A DNA stretch of 64,000 nucleotides from Bacteroidota bacterium (GTDB lineage Bacteria; Bacteroidota; Bacteroidia; Cytophagales; Cytophagaceae). Location of the stretch: positions 1 through 64,000 of the forward strand of contig JAEVZS010000009.1 in NCBI GenBank assembly GCA_023392125.1, given 5' to 3'. The notes under the pieces were generated by a model that ran no database searches, was not told where the DNA came from, and saw only the letters and a list, made by a program, of their open reading frames with translations. Position numbers and translations under genes: made by a program. Below, piece after piece: positions 23,859 to 32,469 of the stretch (positions are counted from its first letter, which is position 1; each line of letters opens with the position of its first letter).

Positions 23859-26292
23859 TATGAAGGCTGCCCATGATCCGGAAGCGATCAATATCTGTAT
23901 GATTGAGGTAGCTGAGTCTCCATAAAAAATCAATACGGAGAACCTTAAAGATATTATCAATCCCAAACCCTGCCTCTGCGTAGGGTTTGTTGTTTAGGCT
24001 GTACAGATTTTCCGGAAAGAGCAGAACACCCTGATGGGTGCTTTTCAGACTTCCGGCAAGTATCCGGCCCGAAACAACTTCTCGCCATTTTAATGCTCTC
24101 AGCAAAGGGATTTTGTTAAAAAAATAGCCGTCAAAAAAGTGGGTGACAAAAAGACTGGCATATTGGTCACTTGCAAACTCAAGGAAGTTCATTGTATTGT
24201 ACGAAAGATCATCGTAAAAAATAGTTTGGTTACCATTGTGCAATTCAAGAAGCGGGTAGGGAACATCACCCCATATTTTACCCGTTTCCAGCCGATAGCG
24301 TGTATAGCCGAGATAGCCTGTTTTTAATCGCTGCCGTATGCTGAAAAGTCCCCGGTAATAACCATATTCTCCACCCAGAAAATCAGAAAAGCCTTTGCAG
24401 AGAATCAGGTCAAAGATGGGAAACGGAGAGCCAAGGCTTAATCGTTTGTAGTCACCCACAAGATATTTTTCTCCGATACCCCAATGAGTAATAAGAGCAA
24501 GCTCGGATGATATAACAGAAGGAACGGTTGTCAGATGATCATCAGTAACTTTTTCGAAACGCAGATCGCTCAGAGGATGCATTTCATTGCGTCTGAACTG
24601 TATGGTTTGCATAAGCCCCTCTTTCCACTCTTTGCCGTACTGCATACGAACCTCGTGGTTCATAATCAGCTTGTTGCTCGCACTGATCTTAAAGAGGGTT
24701 GAAAGAATGGTTTCCTGAGTTCGATAAAAGTTTTGTGACCAGGTCAGCTGCTGCAAGTCATACCGGATCAGCAGGCTTATAAGATGTCTGGGCATTTTTT
24801 TGAAAAAATACTGGGCCCCGACCTGATACTTGATTTTATGATCTCCCGTACCGTAAGCCGCATAGGATGTAATCAGAAGATTCGGATTCCATGCCGGTGT
24901 CGAGCGCAAGCCTAGGCGAAAACGATGCCGTTCGACAGGGTTGTATGAATACAGATTGAAATAAGGTCCCACCTGCCAGTTCCTGATTCTTTTGTAGCCG
25001 GTAAACAGAATCAGCATATTTTTGAAAAGCGGATGCTGCTTCACAGAATCTGTATTGTGGTATAGATTACGGTCATTGTCGCGAAGCGGAAAATGCCGTA
25101 TCTGCTGCCAGTATAAAGTATCAATATTGTCCGGTTTACGGCTAAAATCATAGGTTTCCGTTTGGGAATAAAATTCTGTGCTTTGTGGAGTATTACAAAC
25201 GATGTCTCTGTAGGTGACCTCTTTGGTACCAAAGAAATTTCTCTGTCCGAGCAAAGGCATTGTGATGGTACCATGAATGGCAAAACGTTCGTCTGTTTTC
25301 AACAGGGCTGTTTCGCTAATCAGCTGATACTGCTGCGTAAAGCTCAGGCCGCTTATAAAATTGATGTTGACATTATCTGATATTTTTCCGGAAATATTAT
25401 CAACAACATAAAGAGAATCAATGATTATCATACTGCCTGTCAGTGTCATTTCCTGTTTGTGACGGGGCCGGAAAGAAAGATGAATCAGCCTGTTTTCTCC
25501 GGAATAGGTAGTATCATCTATCTGATAATGGTAATAGTTCAGACAGTTGTCCGAAAGCGGACTGATAAAGTTTTTGTTGAATATATTGAGATAATTGTCA
25601 TAAATGTTTACCGATAAAGTCCTGTCGCTGAAAACCCTGGTGAGGCTGGGGTTCTCGATACCAGATACGCGGGAGGCAATTGTTTCCTCTTTTTCAGCCC
25701 TGGGTTTTTTCCGGTACCAGTACTTTTTTACATTCTCGATTATAAACAGAGGCAGATAGGTGGCTTCTGCCAGTGTATCGGGATTTTTAAAAAAGAAACC
25801 AAAAGCTTTAGGTATATACCACTGTTCGACAATCTTTTCATAATCTTTATCTCCGATTTTAATCTTTTCATATTGTTCGTATTCGAAAGCCTCCAGCTGT
25901 TCAGGTTTATACAATGACTTTCTTTTTAAGACTCTTTTTACCAGACGGATTTCGGGCTCATCCTGATAAATGACTACTGCATCAGTCCGGATAACATCGG
26001 GCTCGAGCAACACGATCATTTCCTTTACCGAATCATTTAAAGCGAGCGTTTGTTCGCGGTATCCGAAACTGTAGAATGTAATGGAATCGTATCGTTCGGG
26101 GAGGTGCAAACTGAAATTTCCTGCCTGATCAGCAGTCGTGAAAACCGGGGTTTGCCTTATCCCGGCCTGAGCATATGGAATAGGTTGACCGGAATCAGCA
26201 TCCAGCACTTTCCCTTTGATGATTGTCTGACTATAACACTGACATATGCCGGACAGACATACGATGAACAGGATATTTTTAAGCGCTGCCAT
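23848..26292 (-). CDS. DUF5686 outer-membrane protein with CarboxypepD_reg-like domain
   Basis: The protein has 814 residues from the ATG at 26292, which gives a clean signal peptide (MAALKNILFIVCLSGICQCYSQ). Next is a CarboxypepD_reg-like beta-sandwich (IIKGKVLDADSGQPIPYAQAGI). The rest is a DUF5686 domain: VKRVLKRKSLYKPEQLEAFEYEQYEKI followed by many alternating beta strands and a terminal aromatic (GSLHINF), which suggests a C-terminal beta-barrel in the outer membrane. The function is unknown. Placement within the pigment locus makes transport or anchoring of flexirubin in the outer membrane a possibility. The ORF stays open to 26490, but the upstream part lacks signal-peptide character. 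A terminator-like hairpin sits right before the start. Confidence 0.8.
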   Translation of the reverse strand: MAALKNILFIVCLSGICQCYSQTIIKGKVLDADSGQPIPYAQAGIRQTPVFTTADQAGNFSLHLPERYDSITFYSFGYREQTLALNDSVKEMIVLLEPDVIRTDAVVIYQDEPEIRLVKRVLKRKSLYKPEQLEAFEYEQYEKIKIGDKDYEKIVEQWYIPKAFGFFFKNPDTLAEATYLPLFIIENVKKYWYRKKPRAEKEETIASRVSGIENPSLTRVFSDRTLSVNIYDNYLNIFNKNFISPLSDNCLNYYHYQIDDTTYSGENRLIHLSFRPRHKQEMTLTGSMIIIDSLYVVDNISGKISDNVNINFISGLSFTQQYQLISETALLKTDERFAIHGTITMPLLGQRNFFGTKEVTYRDIVCNTPQSTEFYSQTETYDFSRKPDNIDTLYWQQIRHFPLRDNDRNLYHNTDSVKQHPLFKNMLILFTGYKRIRNWQVGPYFNLYSYNPVERHRFRLGLRSTPAWNPNLLITSYAAYGTGDHKIKYQVGAQYFFKKMPRHLISLLIRYDLQQLTWSQNFYRTQETILSTLFKISASNKLIMNHEVRMQYGKEWKEGLMQTIQFRRNEMHPLSDLRFEKVTDDHLTTVPSVISSELALITHWGIGEKYLVGDYKRLSLGSPFPIFDLILCKGFSDFLGGEYGYYRGLFSIRQRLKTGYLGYTRYRLETGKIWGDVPYPLLELHNGNQTIFYDDLSYNTMNFLEFASDQYASLFVTHFFDGYFFNKIPLLRALKWREVVSGRILAGSLKSTHQGVLLFPENLYSLNNKPYAEAGFGIDNIFKVLRIDFLWRLSYLNHTDIDRFRIMGSLHINF

Positions 26293-26298
26293 GCCCGT

Positions 26299-26339
26299 AA
26301 AAAAACACCAGCCTGATTCATTTCTATGCTTCAGGCTGG
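26299..26339 (-). terminator. Terminator or attenuator hairpin between the methyltransferase and DUF5686 genes
   Basis: The minus strand has a perfect 9-bp stem (CCAGCCTGA / TCAGGCTGG, loop 14 nt), then TG and seven T residues, a textbook intrinsic terminator. It ends only 6 nt before the proposed ATG of the DUF5686 gene. A second copy of CAGCCTGAA (26379-26371) lies upstream and could pair with the same right arm, so an attenuation switch is possible. Confidence 0.65.
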
Positions 26340-26443
26340 CGGATACAAGGAAAAAAAAGCATTGAAAACTTTCAGGCTGTGCCATAATCAAACAATGCGC
26401 TATTCCACTCCTTTGTAACAATCGTACAGGAGCGAAGCTATGA

Positions 26444-27508
26444 TTACTTTTTACAGATAAACAGTGTATGACTGATACCGATATTGTCAATATCCTCTTC
26501 CAGCGTCAGTCCTGCTTTGTTCAGGCATTCGATCATATCACCCGAATGATACATCTGGCTGTTTCCGTTGGCCATACAGGTAAAATAAAGTGATATCTGC
26601 TGCAGGCAGAAAGCAGAAGCTTCGTATTTTTGTCTGTTCCAGTAGGTTTCCAGAATACAGATTCTTCCATCCGGCGCCAGCGCGTTGGCAGCGCGTTTCA
26701 GGATAGATACGATTTCTTCTTTGGAAAAGCAGTCAAGAAACTGGCTCATCCATATGATATTCTGTCCTTCAGGAAACTGTTCTTCTTTATTGAGGATATT
26801 GAGAGGGTGGAAAGTCACCCGGTCAGGAAAACCTGCTTTTTCAATATTAGTTCTGGCCATTTTCAGCTGATTGGGCAGGTCAAGCATGGTAATGTTGACA
26901 GTACTATTGTATTCCAGACATTTCAATGTCCATTTACCCGTATTGGCGCCGATATCCATAAGCTTTGCCGGCTTAAACCTGAATATCTGCGGCAGCACTT
27001 CGTCAAAGGCATTGTCAGAATAATAATGATCAAAGTCAAACCAGCTTTTTTTAGCCTGGTCAGGCAGGGTTGACAATGCTTCATATATAGTATTCCATTC
27101 TCCGAATACATCAAGTCCGACGGGTTTCCCCTGCTTTATTGACTTGTCCAGATCAAACGCTCCTTTGTAGCACACATCATGCATGAAGTCCATATTTACG
27201 CGGGTCATTTCATCGGCAAGAAGAAAATAACCGGTTTTAGTCAGCGTGTATCTGCTGTCGTTCAGTAAAAAGAGCCCCATGCCAAGTCCGGCTTCGATCA
27301 GCACTTTTACCCCGTACAGAGATACGTCGGTTTTATCTTTAATCTCCTGAAGGGTCAGGCCTTCGTTTTTACTTTCCAGAACAGCTTTCAGTATACCAAA
27401 ATCCCTCAGACATTTTGCTGCCTGAAAAACAAAAGGGCCAAAGGCAATTTTTTGGGCATCCAGTTTTGCTTCAACAGCCTTTTTGTTGTCCTCCTTATAA
27501 TTTTGCAT
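26444..27508 (-). CDS. SAM-dependent methyltransferase (aromatic O-/C-methyltransferase type)
   Basis: The protein has 354 residues. An N-terminal winged-helix dimerisation region (about 20-110; AAKCLRDFGILKAV, GLTLQEIKDKTDVS) is followed by a class I methyltransferase domain with SAM motif LMDIGANTGKWTLKC and MLDLPNQL. This layout is that of plant-type and polyketide O-methyltransferases. It is divergent from the tyrosine ammonia-lyase. Flexirubins often carry a methyl group on the phenol ring, so methylation of the aryl head is the natural inference; whether C or O is the target cannot be read from the sequence. Confidence 0.82.
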   Translation of the reverse strand: MQNYKEDNKKAVEAKLDAQKIAFGPFVFQAAKCLRDFGILKAVLESKNEGLTLQEIKDKTDVSLYGVKVLIEAGLGMGLFLLNDSRYTLTKTGYFLLADEMTRVNMDFMHDVCYKGAFDLDKSIKQGKPVGLDVFGEWNTIYEALSTLPDQAKKSWFDFDHYYSDNAFDEVLPQIFRFKPAKLMDIGANTGKWTLKCLEYNSTVNITMLDLPNQLKMARTNIEKAGFPDRVTFHPLNILNKEEQFPEGQNIIWMSQFLDCFSKEEIVSILKRAANALAPDGRICILETYWNRQKYEASAFCLQQISLYFTCMANGNSQMYHSGDMIECLNKAGLTLEEDIDNIGISHTLFICKK

Positions 27509-27686
27509 CGTAAAAATGGAATATTATTTTATTTTAATGTGTTGTAATTAACTACCGGACAATCAAGGACCGGCATTCGCAGAAGGATTTTCTGTGCAGA
27601 CCGGGACATTGGTTCAGAATTGCCCGAAACAGCTTTAAATCGGATGGTAAAGCTAAAGAATAAAAGATATTTATTCAAAGAATTGA

Positions 27687-27694
27687 TATATTTG
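27687..27694 (+). promoter_or_regulatory. Candidate -7 box for the TAL operon
   Basis: TATATTTG matches TAnnTTTG in the 248-nt divergent gap, 62 nt before the ATG of the ammonia-lyase. No TTTG -33 box stands at the expected distance. Confidence 0.4.
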
Positions 27695-27756
27695 TCCCCT
27701 TTAAAAAAACGCCGGTATATTACCGGAGGAATAAAATACAGAATAAGCAGAAAGTA

Positions 27757-29295
27757 ATGATAATCATTGGAAGTAAAGCCTTGGAGGTAAGTGATTTTAA
27801 CAGGATTGTATATCATGGGGAGAACGTAAGGCTTGATTTGTCGGCGCTTGAAAAGTCACAGAACAGCTATGATTATCTTCGGGAGTTTTCGAAAAAAAGT
27901 ATTATTTACGGAGTCAATACCGGTTTAGGGCCTATGGCTCAGTATCGCATATCCCCTGAGGAGCAGGAGCAGCTTCAGTATAATCTGATCCGCAGTCATT
28001 CATCCGGCGCTGGTGCCATGCTTCCCCTGCATTGTATCAAAGCCATGATGGTAGCGCGTATCAATTCGCTGATGCAGGGATATTCCGGTATTCATCAGGA
28101 AATGCTGGTGCTTATGTCTGAGTTTATCAACAATGACATCTATCCGGAAATCCCTGAGCACGGTGGAGTTGGCGCTTCCGGTGATCTGGTGCAGCTTGCA
28201 CATCTTGCATTATCCCTGATCGGGGAAGGTAATGCCTGGTATAAAGGAGCGGTCAGACCGGTGGAGGAGATACTGAAGGAGCTTGGTCTTGCTCCGGCCC
28301 GCATCCATATGAGAGAAGGGCTTGCCATTATGAACGGTACGTCGGCAATGACGGGTATCGGTATCTGCAACCTTCTTCTGGCTCGCAAGCTTGTCAACTG
28401 GTCATTGATTGCTTCGGCTATGATTAATGAGCTGGTCGAGTCGTATGACGACCATTTTTCTTCGGAGCTGAACAGGGTAAAAAAACACGCGGGGCAGCAG
28501 ACAATAGCTTCGGCTATGCGCACAGTGCTTGACAGCAGCCGGCTTATCCGTAAGCGCTCGGAGCATTTGTATCACAAGGAAATTACAGAAGACTTTTTTG
28601 TTGACAAGGTGCAGGAATATTATTCGCTCCGTTGTATTCCCCAGATATTGGGACCGGTTCTGGATACGCTCAATGTGTCGGAAAAAGTGCTTGAGGATGA
28701 AGTAAACTCGGCCAATGACAATCCGATCATAGATGTTGCCGGCAGCAATATATTTCATGGAGGAAACTTTCACGGCGATTATATCTCACTGGAAATGGAT
28801 AAGATGAAAATCGCTGTAACCAAGCTCTCCATGCTTGCCGAGCGTCAGATAAACTTTCTGATGAATAAAAATCTCAACGGTAAATTTCCGCCTTTCTTGA
28901 ATTTGGGTAAACTAGGCTTTAATTTTGGCATGCAGGGGGTTCAGTTTACAGCAACATCAACAGTGGCTGAAAATCAGTCATTGTGCTTCCCCAATTACGT
29001 ACATAGTATTCCTAATAACAATGATAATCAGGATATTGTGAGCATGGGGGCAAACTCGGCGCTGATTGCCAGAAAAGTAATTCTCAGTACATATCAGGTA
29101 CTGGCTATTGAGTTTATGAGCATTATGCAGGCTGTACGTTATGTAAATCAGCCGGAGCGCATGGCCCCTGAGACCAGAGGTATATTTGAAAGATTTCAGG
29201 AAGTTTTTCCGGTTTTTGTAGAAGATGCTGTTAAAAGTCAGGATATTAAGAAAGTAGAGAACTATCTGCTGGAAAATGCTCCCGAACTGGTGTGA
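27757..29295 (+). CDS. Tyrosine ammonia-lyase (aromatic amino acid lyase)
   Basis: The protein has 512 residues. The MIO cofactor forms from Ala140-Ser141-Gly142 in GGVGASGDLVQLAHL. Other motifs are YGVNTGLGPMAQYRI, LQYNLIRSHSSG, SANDNPIID and GNFHGDYISLEMDK. It deaminates tyrosine to 4-coumarate, the aryl starter of flexirubin. The sequence is close to what I recall of the characterised Flavobacterium johnsoniae tyrosine ammonia-lyase (YGVNTGFGPMAQYRI, LIRSHSSG), including the Ser-His pair at the selectivity site that otherwise marks histidine ammonia-lyases. There are no hut genes nearby, and the next genes are fabG, KS and ACP, so tyrosine is preferred over histidine. Confidence 0.87.
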   Translation: MIIIGSKALEVSDFNRIVYHGENVRLDLSALEKSQNSYDYLREFSKKSIIYGVNTGLGPMAQYRISPEEQEQLQYNLIRSHSSGAGAMLPLHCIKAMMVARINSLMQGYSGIHQEMLVLMSEFINNDIYPEIPEHGGVGASGDLVQLAHLALSLIGEGNAWYKGAVRPVEEILKELGLAPARIHMREGLAIMNGTSAMTGIGICNLLLARKLVNWSLIASAMINELVESYDDHFSSELNRVKKHAGQQTIASAMRTVLDSSRLIRKRSEHLYHKEITEDFFVDKVQEYYSLRCIPQILGPVLDTLNVSEKVLEDEVNSANDNPIIDVAGSNIFHGGNFHGDYISLEMDKMKIAVTKLSMLAERQINFLMNKNLNGKFPPFLNLGKLGFNFGMQGVQFTATSTVAENQSLCFPNYVHSIPNNNDNQDIVSMGANSALIARKVILSTYQVLAIEFMSIMQAVRYVNQPERMAPETRGIFERFQEVFPVFVEDAVKSQDIKKVENYLLENAPELV

Positions 29296-29353
29296 GGGGA
29301 TGGTTTGTCGAGTTTCAGTTAAACGTTAATATTAAAATAAATATTTTTTGGAA

Positions 29354-30085
29354 ATGAAATATGCGTTGGTTACCGGTGGGTCCAGAGGTATAGGCAGAGC
29401 TGTTTGTGTAAAACTTGCCGGGGATGGCTATAATATTCTGATTAACTATTCTTCCAATCATGTCGAAGCTGAAAAAACCAGGGAGCTGGTAGAAACAGGA
29501 TTTGGTGTAAAGGCTGAATTGCTTCAGTTTAATGTCGATGACCGGCAAAGTGTAGATCAGGTGCTTGGCAGCTGGATAGATGCTAATCCGGATAAGAAAA
29601 TTGATGTGCTTGTAAATAACGCAGGTATTCGTAAAGATGCCCTTATGATCTTTATGAAAGATGAGGAGTGGAGTGATGTGCTGAATATCTCATTGAACGG
29701 TTTTTTTCATGTTACGAGAACTGTTTTGAAAGCGATGCTTGTTAACAGATCGGGGAGGATTGTCAACATCGTTTCATTATCCGGTCTGAAAGGAATGCCC
29801 GGACAGACAAATTACAGCGCTGCCAAGGCAGCTGTAATAGGAGCTACGAAAGCGCTGGCTCAGGAAGTTGGCAAAAGAGGAGTACGTGTAAATGCAGTGG
29901 CGCCGGGTTTTATCAGTACAGATATGACTGCAGATATTAATGAAGCAGATCATAAAGCCCTGATCCCTCTTAATCGTTTTGGCAAGGCGGAAGAAGTCGC
30001 AAAAGTCGTTTCTTTCCTTGCCGGAGATAACTCATCCTATATTACGGGAGAAGTGATCTCTGTTAATGGCGGAATGTATTCTTAG
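29354..30085 (+). CDS. 3-oxoacyl-[ACP] reductase (FabG-like SDR) of the pigment pathway
   Basis: The protein has 243 residues from the ATG at 29354 (an in-frame TTG at 29348 adds two residues). It is a classical SDR: NAD(P)-binding TGGSRGIGRAV, NNAGIRKD, catalytic Ser in VSLSGLKG, YSAAK, and C-terminal GEVISVNGGMYS. It reduces beta-ketoacyl-ACP during polyene assembly. It lies 58 nt after TAL and 14 nt before the ketosynthase, so it is probably dedicated to aryl polyene synthesis. Confidence 0.88.
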   Translation: MKYALVTGGSRGIGRAVCVKLAGDGYNILINYSSNHVEAEKTRELVETGFGVKAELLQFNVDDRQSVDQVLGSWIDANPDKKIDVLVNNAGIRKDALMIFMKDEEWSDVLNISLNGFFHVTRTVLKAMLVNRSGRIVNIVSLSGLKGMPGQTNYSAAKAAVIGATKALAQEVGKRGVRVNAVAPGFISTDMTADINEADHKALIPLNRFGKAEEVAKVVSFLAGDNSSYITGEVISVNGGMYS

Positions 30086-30099
30086 TTAGATTTTAATCG

Positions 30100-31320
30100 A
30101 TGAACAGAGTTGTAATCACCGGAATGGGCATATACTCCTGTATAGGAAAAAATCTCGCAGAAGTGCGGGAATCCCTATACAAAGGTGTATCAGGTATAGT
30201 GTTTGACCAGGAACGAAAAGACATGGGATTCCGTTCTGGTCTTACCGGTATGGTCGATAAGCCGGTCCTAAAAGGTATGCTGGACAGAAGAATGCGTATA
30301 GGGCTTGCCGAACAGGGAGAATATGCTTATCTGTCTACTCTGGAAGCGCTTAGTAATGCTGGTATAGACGAAGATTTTCTTGAAAAGAATGAGGTCGGGT
30401 TGTTGTTTGGTAACGATAGTTCTTCGCTGGCTGTTATCAATGCAGTGGATATGCTCCGGGAAAAAAAAGATACCACCTTATTGGGGTCGGGTTCGGTATT
30501 TCAGTCGATGAACTCGACTGTTACGATGAATCTTGCGACAATCTTTAAGCTCAAAGGAGTGAATTTTACGATCAGCGGAGCCTGTGCCAGCGGGTCGCAT
30601 TCCATCGGAATGGGGTATTTTCTGATCAAGCACGGGCTGCAGGAAGCAATTGTCTGTGGAGGAGCTCAGGAAATAAATCCCTATAGTATGGGGAGCTTTG
30701 ATGCGCTCGGCACTTTTTCAGTAAATGAAAAGGAGCCTAAAAAAGCATCCCGCCCATTTGATAAAAACAGAGACGGGCTGATTCCGAGTGGTGGTTCCGC
30801 TACTGTCATAATTGAAAGCTATGATCATGCGGTACGAAGAGGAGCTCCTATTCTGGGAGAAATCATAGGATATGGCTTTTCATCCAATGGCGGGCATATA
30901 TCCCAGCCTAATGTGGACGGACCGTCCCGTTCTATTCAGATGTCATTGAAAGACGCAGGAATAGCGCCCGGAGAGGTTGATTATATCAATGCACATGCAA
31001 CTTCCACACCTGTAGGAGATATGTATGAAGCAAGAGCTCTGGATCAGGTGTTTGGAGCATCCAGACCGTTGATAAGCTCAACCAAAGGCATGACCGGTCA
31101 CGAATGCTGGATGGCCGGCGCCAGCGAAATCGTATATTCGATGCTGATGATGCAAAATTCCTTTGTTGCACCGAATATTAACTTTGAGGCTCCGGATGAA
31201 GATTCGGCGAGACTCAATATTGCAGCAGAAACGATTGAAGAGAATATTGACGTTTTCCTTTCCAATTCATTTGGTTTCGGAGGGACAAATTCTTCTTTAA
31301 TTGTAAAAAAGATTCGATAA
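30100..31320 (+). CDS. Beta-ketoacyl-ACP synthase (FabB/F type), catalytically complete
   Basis: The protein has 406 residues. The nucleophile is Cys162 in ISGACASGSHSIG, with the histidines in NAHATSTPVGD and GMTGHECWMAG and the terminal NSFGFGGTNSS loop. FabB/F-type enzymes extend acyl-ACP with malonyl units; aryl polyene loci use related enzymes to build the conjugated chain. It is co-transcribed with FabG and followed by an ACP after 25 nt. The segment GHECWMAG deviates from the usual GHxxGAAG and may reflect an unusual chain or partner. Confidence 0.87.
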   Translation: MNRVVITGMGIYSCIGKNLAEVRESLYKGVSGIVFDQERKDMGFRSGLTGMVDKPVLKGMLDRRMRIGLAEQGEYAYLSTLEALSNAGIDEDFLEKNEVGLLFGNDSSSLAVINAVDMLREKKDTTLLGSGSVFQSMNSTVTMNLATIFKLKGVNFTISGACASGSHSIGMGYFLIKHGLQEAIVCGGAQEINPYSMGSFDALGTFSVNEKEPKKASRPFDKNRDGLIPSGGSATVIIESYDHAVRRGAPILGEIIGYGFSSNGGHISQPNVDGPSRSIQMSLKDAGIAPGEVDYINAHATSTPVGDMYEARALDQVFGASRPLISSTKGMTGHECWMAGASEIVYSMLMMQNSFVAPNINFEAPDEDSARLNIAAETIEENIDVFLSNSFGFGGTNSSLIVKKIR

Positions 31321-31345
31321 AACTAATAAATATAAACAAACAGAG

Positions 31346-31603
31346 ATGAACAGAGACGAAATTATAAACAAGGTCAATGCGTTCCTGATTGAAGAATTTG
31401 AAGTTGAGGAAGAGCAAATCGTTCCCGAAGGTATCCTCAAAGATACACTGGGACTTGACAGTCTTGACTATGTTGATCTTGTAGTAGTGATTGAAAGCAA
31501 CTTTGGATTTAAAGTAAAAGGAGAGGATTTCGTTTCAATTGTCACATTACAGGACTTTTACAATTACATTCTGGATAAAGTAGCCGAAAAAGAACTGAAA
31601 TGA
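31346..31603 (+). CDS. Acyl carrier protein of the pigment pathway, first copy
   Basis: The protein has 85 residues. The phosphopantetheine serine is Ser39 in LGLDSLDYVDLVVVIE. It is strongly acidic at the N-terminal half. It differs from AcpP (13264) and so probably serves only this pathway. It overlaps the acyltransferase gene by 4 nt (ATGA), indicating coupled translation. Confidence 0.9.
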   Translation: MNRDEIINKVNAFLIEEFEVEEEQIVPEGILKDTLGLDSLDYVDLVVVIESNFGFKVKGEDFVSIVTLQDFYNYILDKVAEKELK

Positions 31604-32469
31604 CCTGGAAAGGAAAGACTAAAGGAGGGGTTCTCGGGCACAGGATCTTCATCTTTGTGATAAGATTTATGGGACTGAAACCCGCCTACTTTCTCCTTCG
31701 TTTTGTCTTGCTTTATTACATTTTTTTTACCCCGGAACCAACACGTGCTTCGTATAGATATTTTCGCCGGATTCTGAAATTCGGTTTTTGGCAAAGTCTT
31801 CTGAATGTCTGCAGAAACTATTATCTCTTCGGGCAGACGCTTATAGACAAAGTCGCTGTTATGGGGGGGTTGGCTGAGAAATTTACCTATGATCACGACG
31901 GTATAGATTATCTTCAGGATCTCGTGAAGCAGCAGACAGGGGCTATTCTTATCAGCGCGCATATCGGCAATTATGAAATGGCCGGGCATTTGCTCGATCG
32001 TTTTGATGTACCGGTTAATATAATAATGTATGATGCTGAGCATCAGAAAATAAAAGATCTGCTGGATGAGCTGTACGGCGACAGGCCTGTACGTATCATT
32101 CCTGTCAGAGACAATGATTTCTCTCATATCTTTGAGATAAAGAATGCACTTGACCGGAACGAATTCATATGTTTGCATGGTGATCGGTATGTAGAGGGAA
32201 ATCAGACTATCGCCGCTGATTTTTTAGGATATAAAGCACTGTTTCCATACGGGCCTTTTATGCTGATTAACAAATTCAGGGTACCGTATTCTGTCGTTTT
32301 TGCCGTCAAGGAGCATTCTTCCCATTATCATTTTACAGCATCGGAACCTCGTATATCAAACGGAAATATTCAGGAAATACTCGGGCACTATATTGCTGAG
32401 CTCGAATTAACTATCAAAAGATATCCTGAGCAATGGTTCAATTTTTATAATTTTTGGAAACTCAAATGA
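31600..32469 (+). CDS. LpxL/HtrB-like lysophospholipid-type acyltransferase
   Basis: The protein has 289 residues with an N-terminal hydrophobic anchor (about 30-45). The catalytic H-x4-E motif of the lipid A acyltransferase family is seen in SAHIGNYEMAG near residue 127, with HGDRYVEGN downstream. Such enzymes move an acyl chain from ACP to a hydroxyl at the inner membrane. In aryl polyene and flexirubin loci an acyltransferase of this type is standard and is a candidate for esterifying the polyene carboxylate or attaching it to lipid. It overlaps the ACP gene (4 nt) and darA (4 nt), so it likely takes its acyl group from that ACP. Confidence 0.82.
   Translation: MTWKGKTKGGVLGHRIFIFVIRFMGLKPAYFLLRFVLLYYIFFTPEPTRASYRYFRRILKFGFWQSLLNVCRNYYLFGQTLIDKVAVMGGLAEKFTYDHDGIDYLQDLVKQQTGAILISAHIGNYEMAGHLLDRFDVPVNIIMYDAEHQKIKDLLDELYGDRPVRIIPVRDNDFSHIFEIKNALDRNEFICLHGDRYVEGNQTIAADFLGYKALFPYGPFMLINKFRVPYSVVFAVKEHSSHYHFTASEPRISNGNIQEILGHYIAELELTIKRYPEQWFNFYNFWKLK

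Noticed and set aside
27529..27816. Minus-strand ORF of 95 codons covering the start of the ammonia-lyase gene.
   Set aside because: It overlaps the TAL start and the divergent promoter gap, is rich in Tyr/Phe/Leu, and has no recognisable motif. It reads as a shadow.
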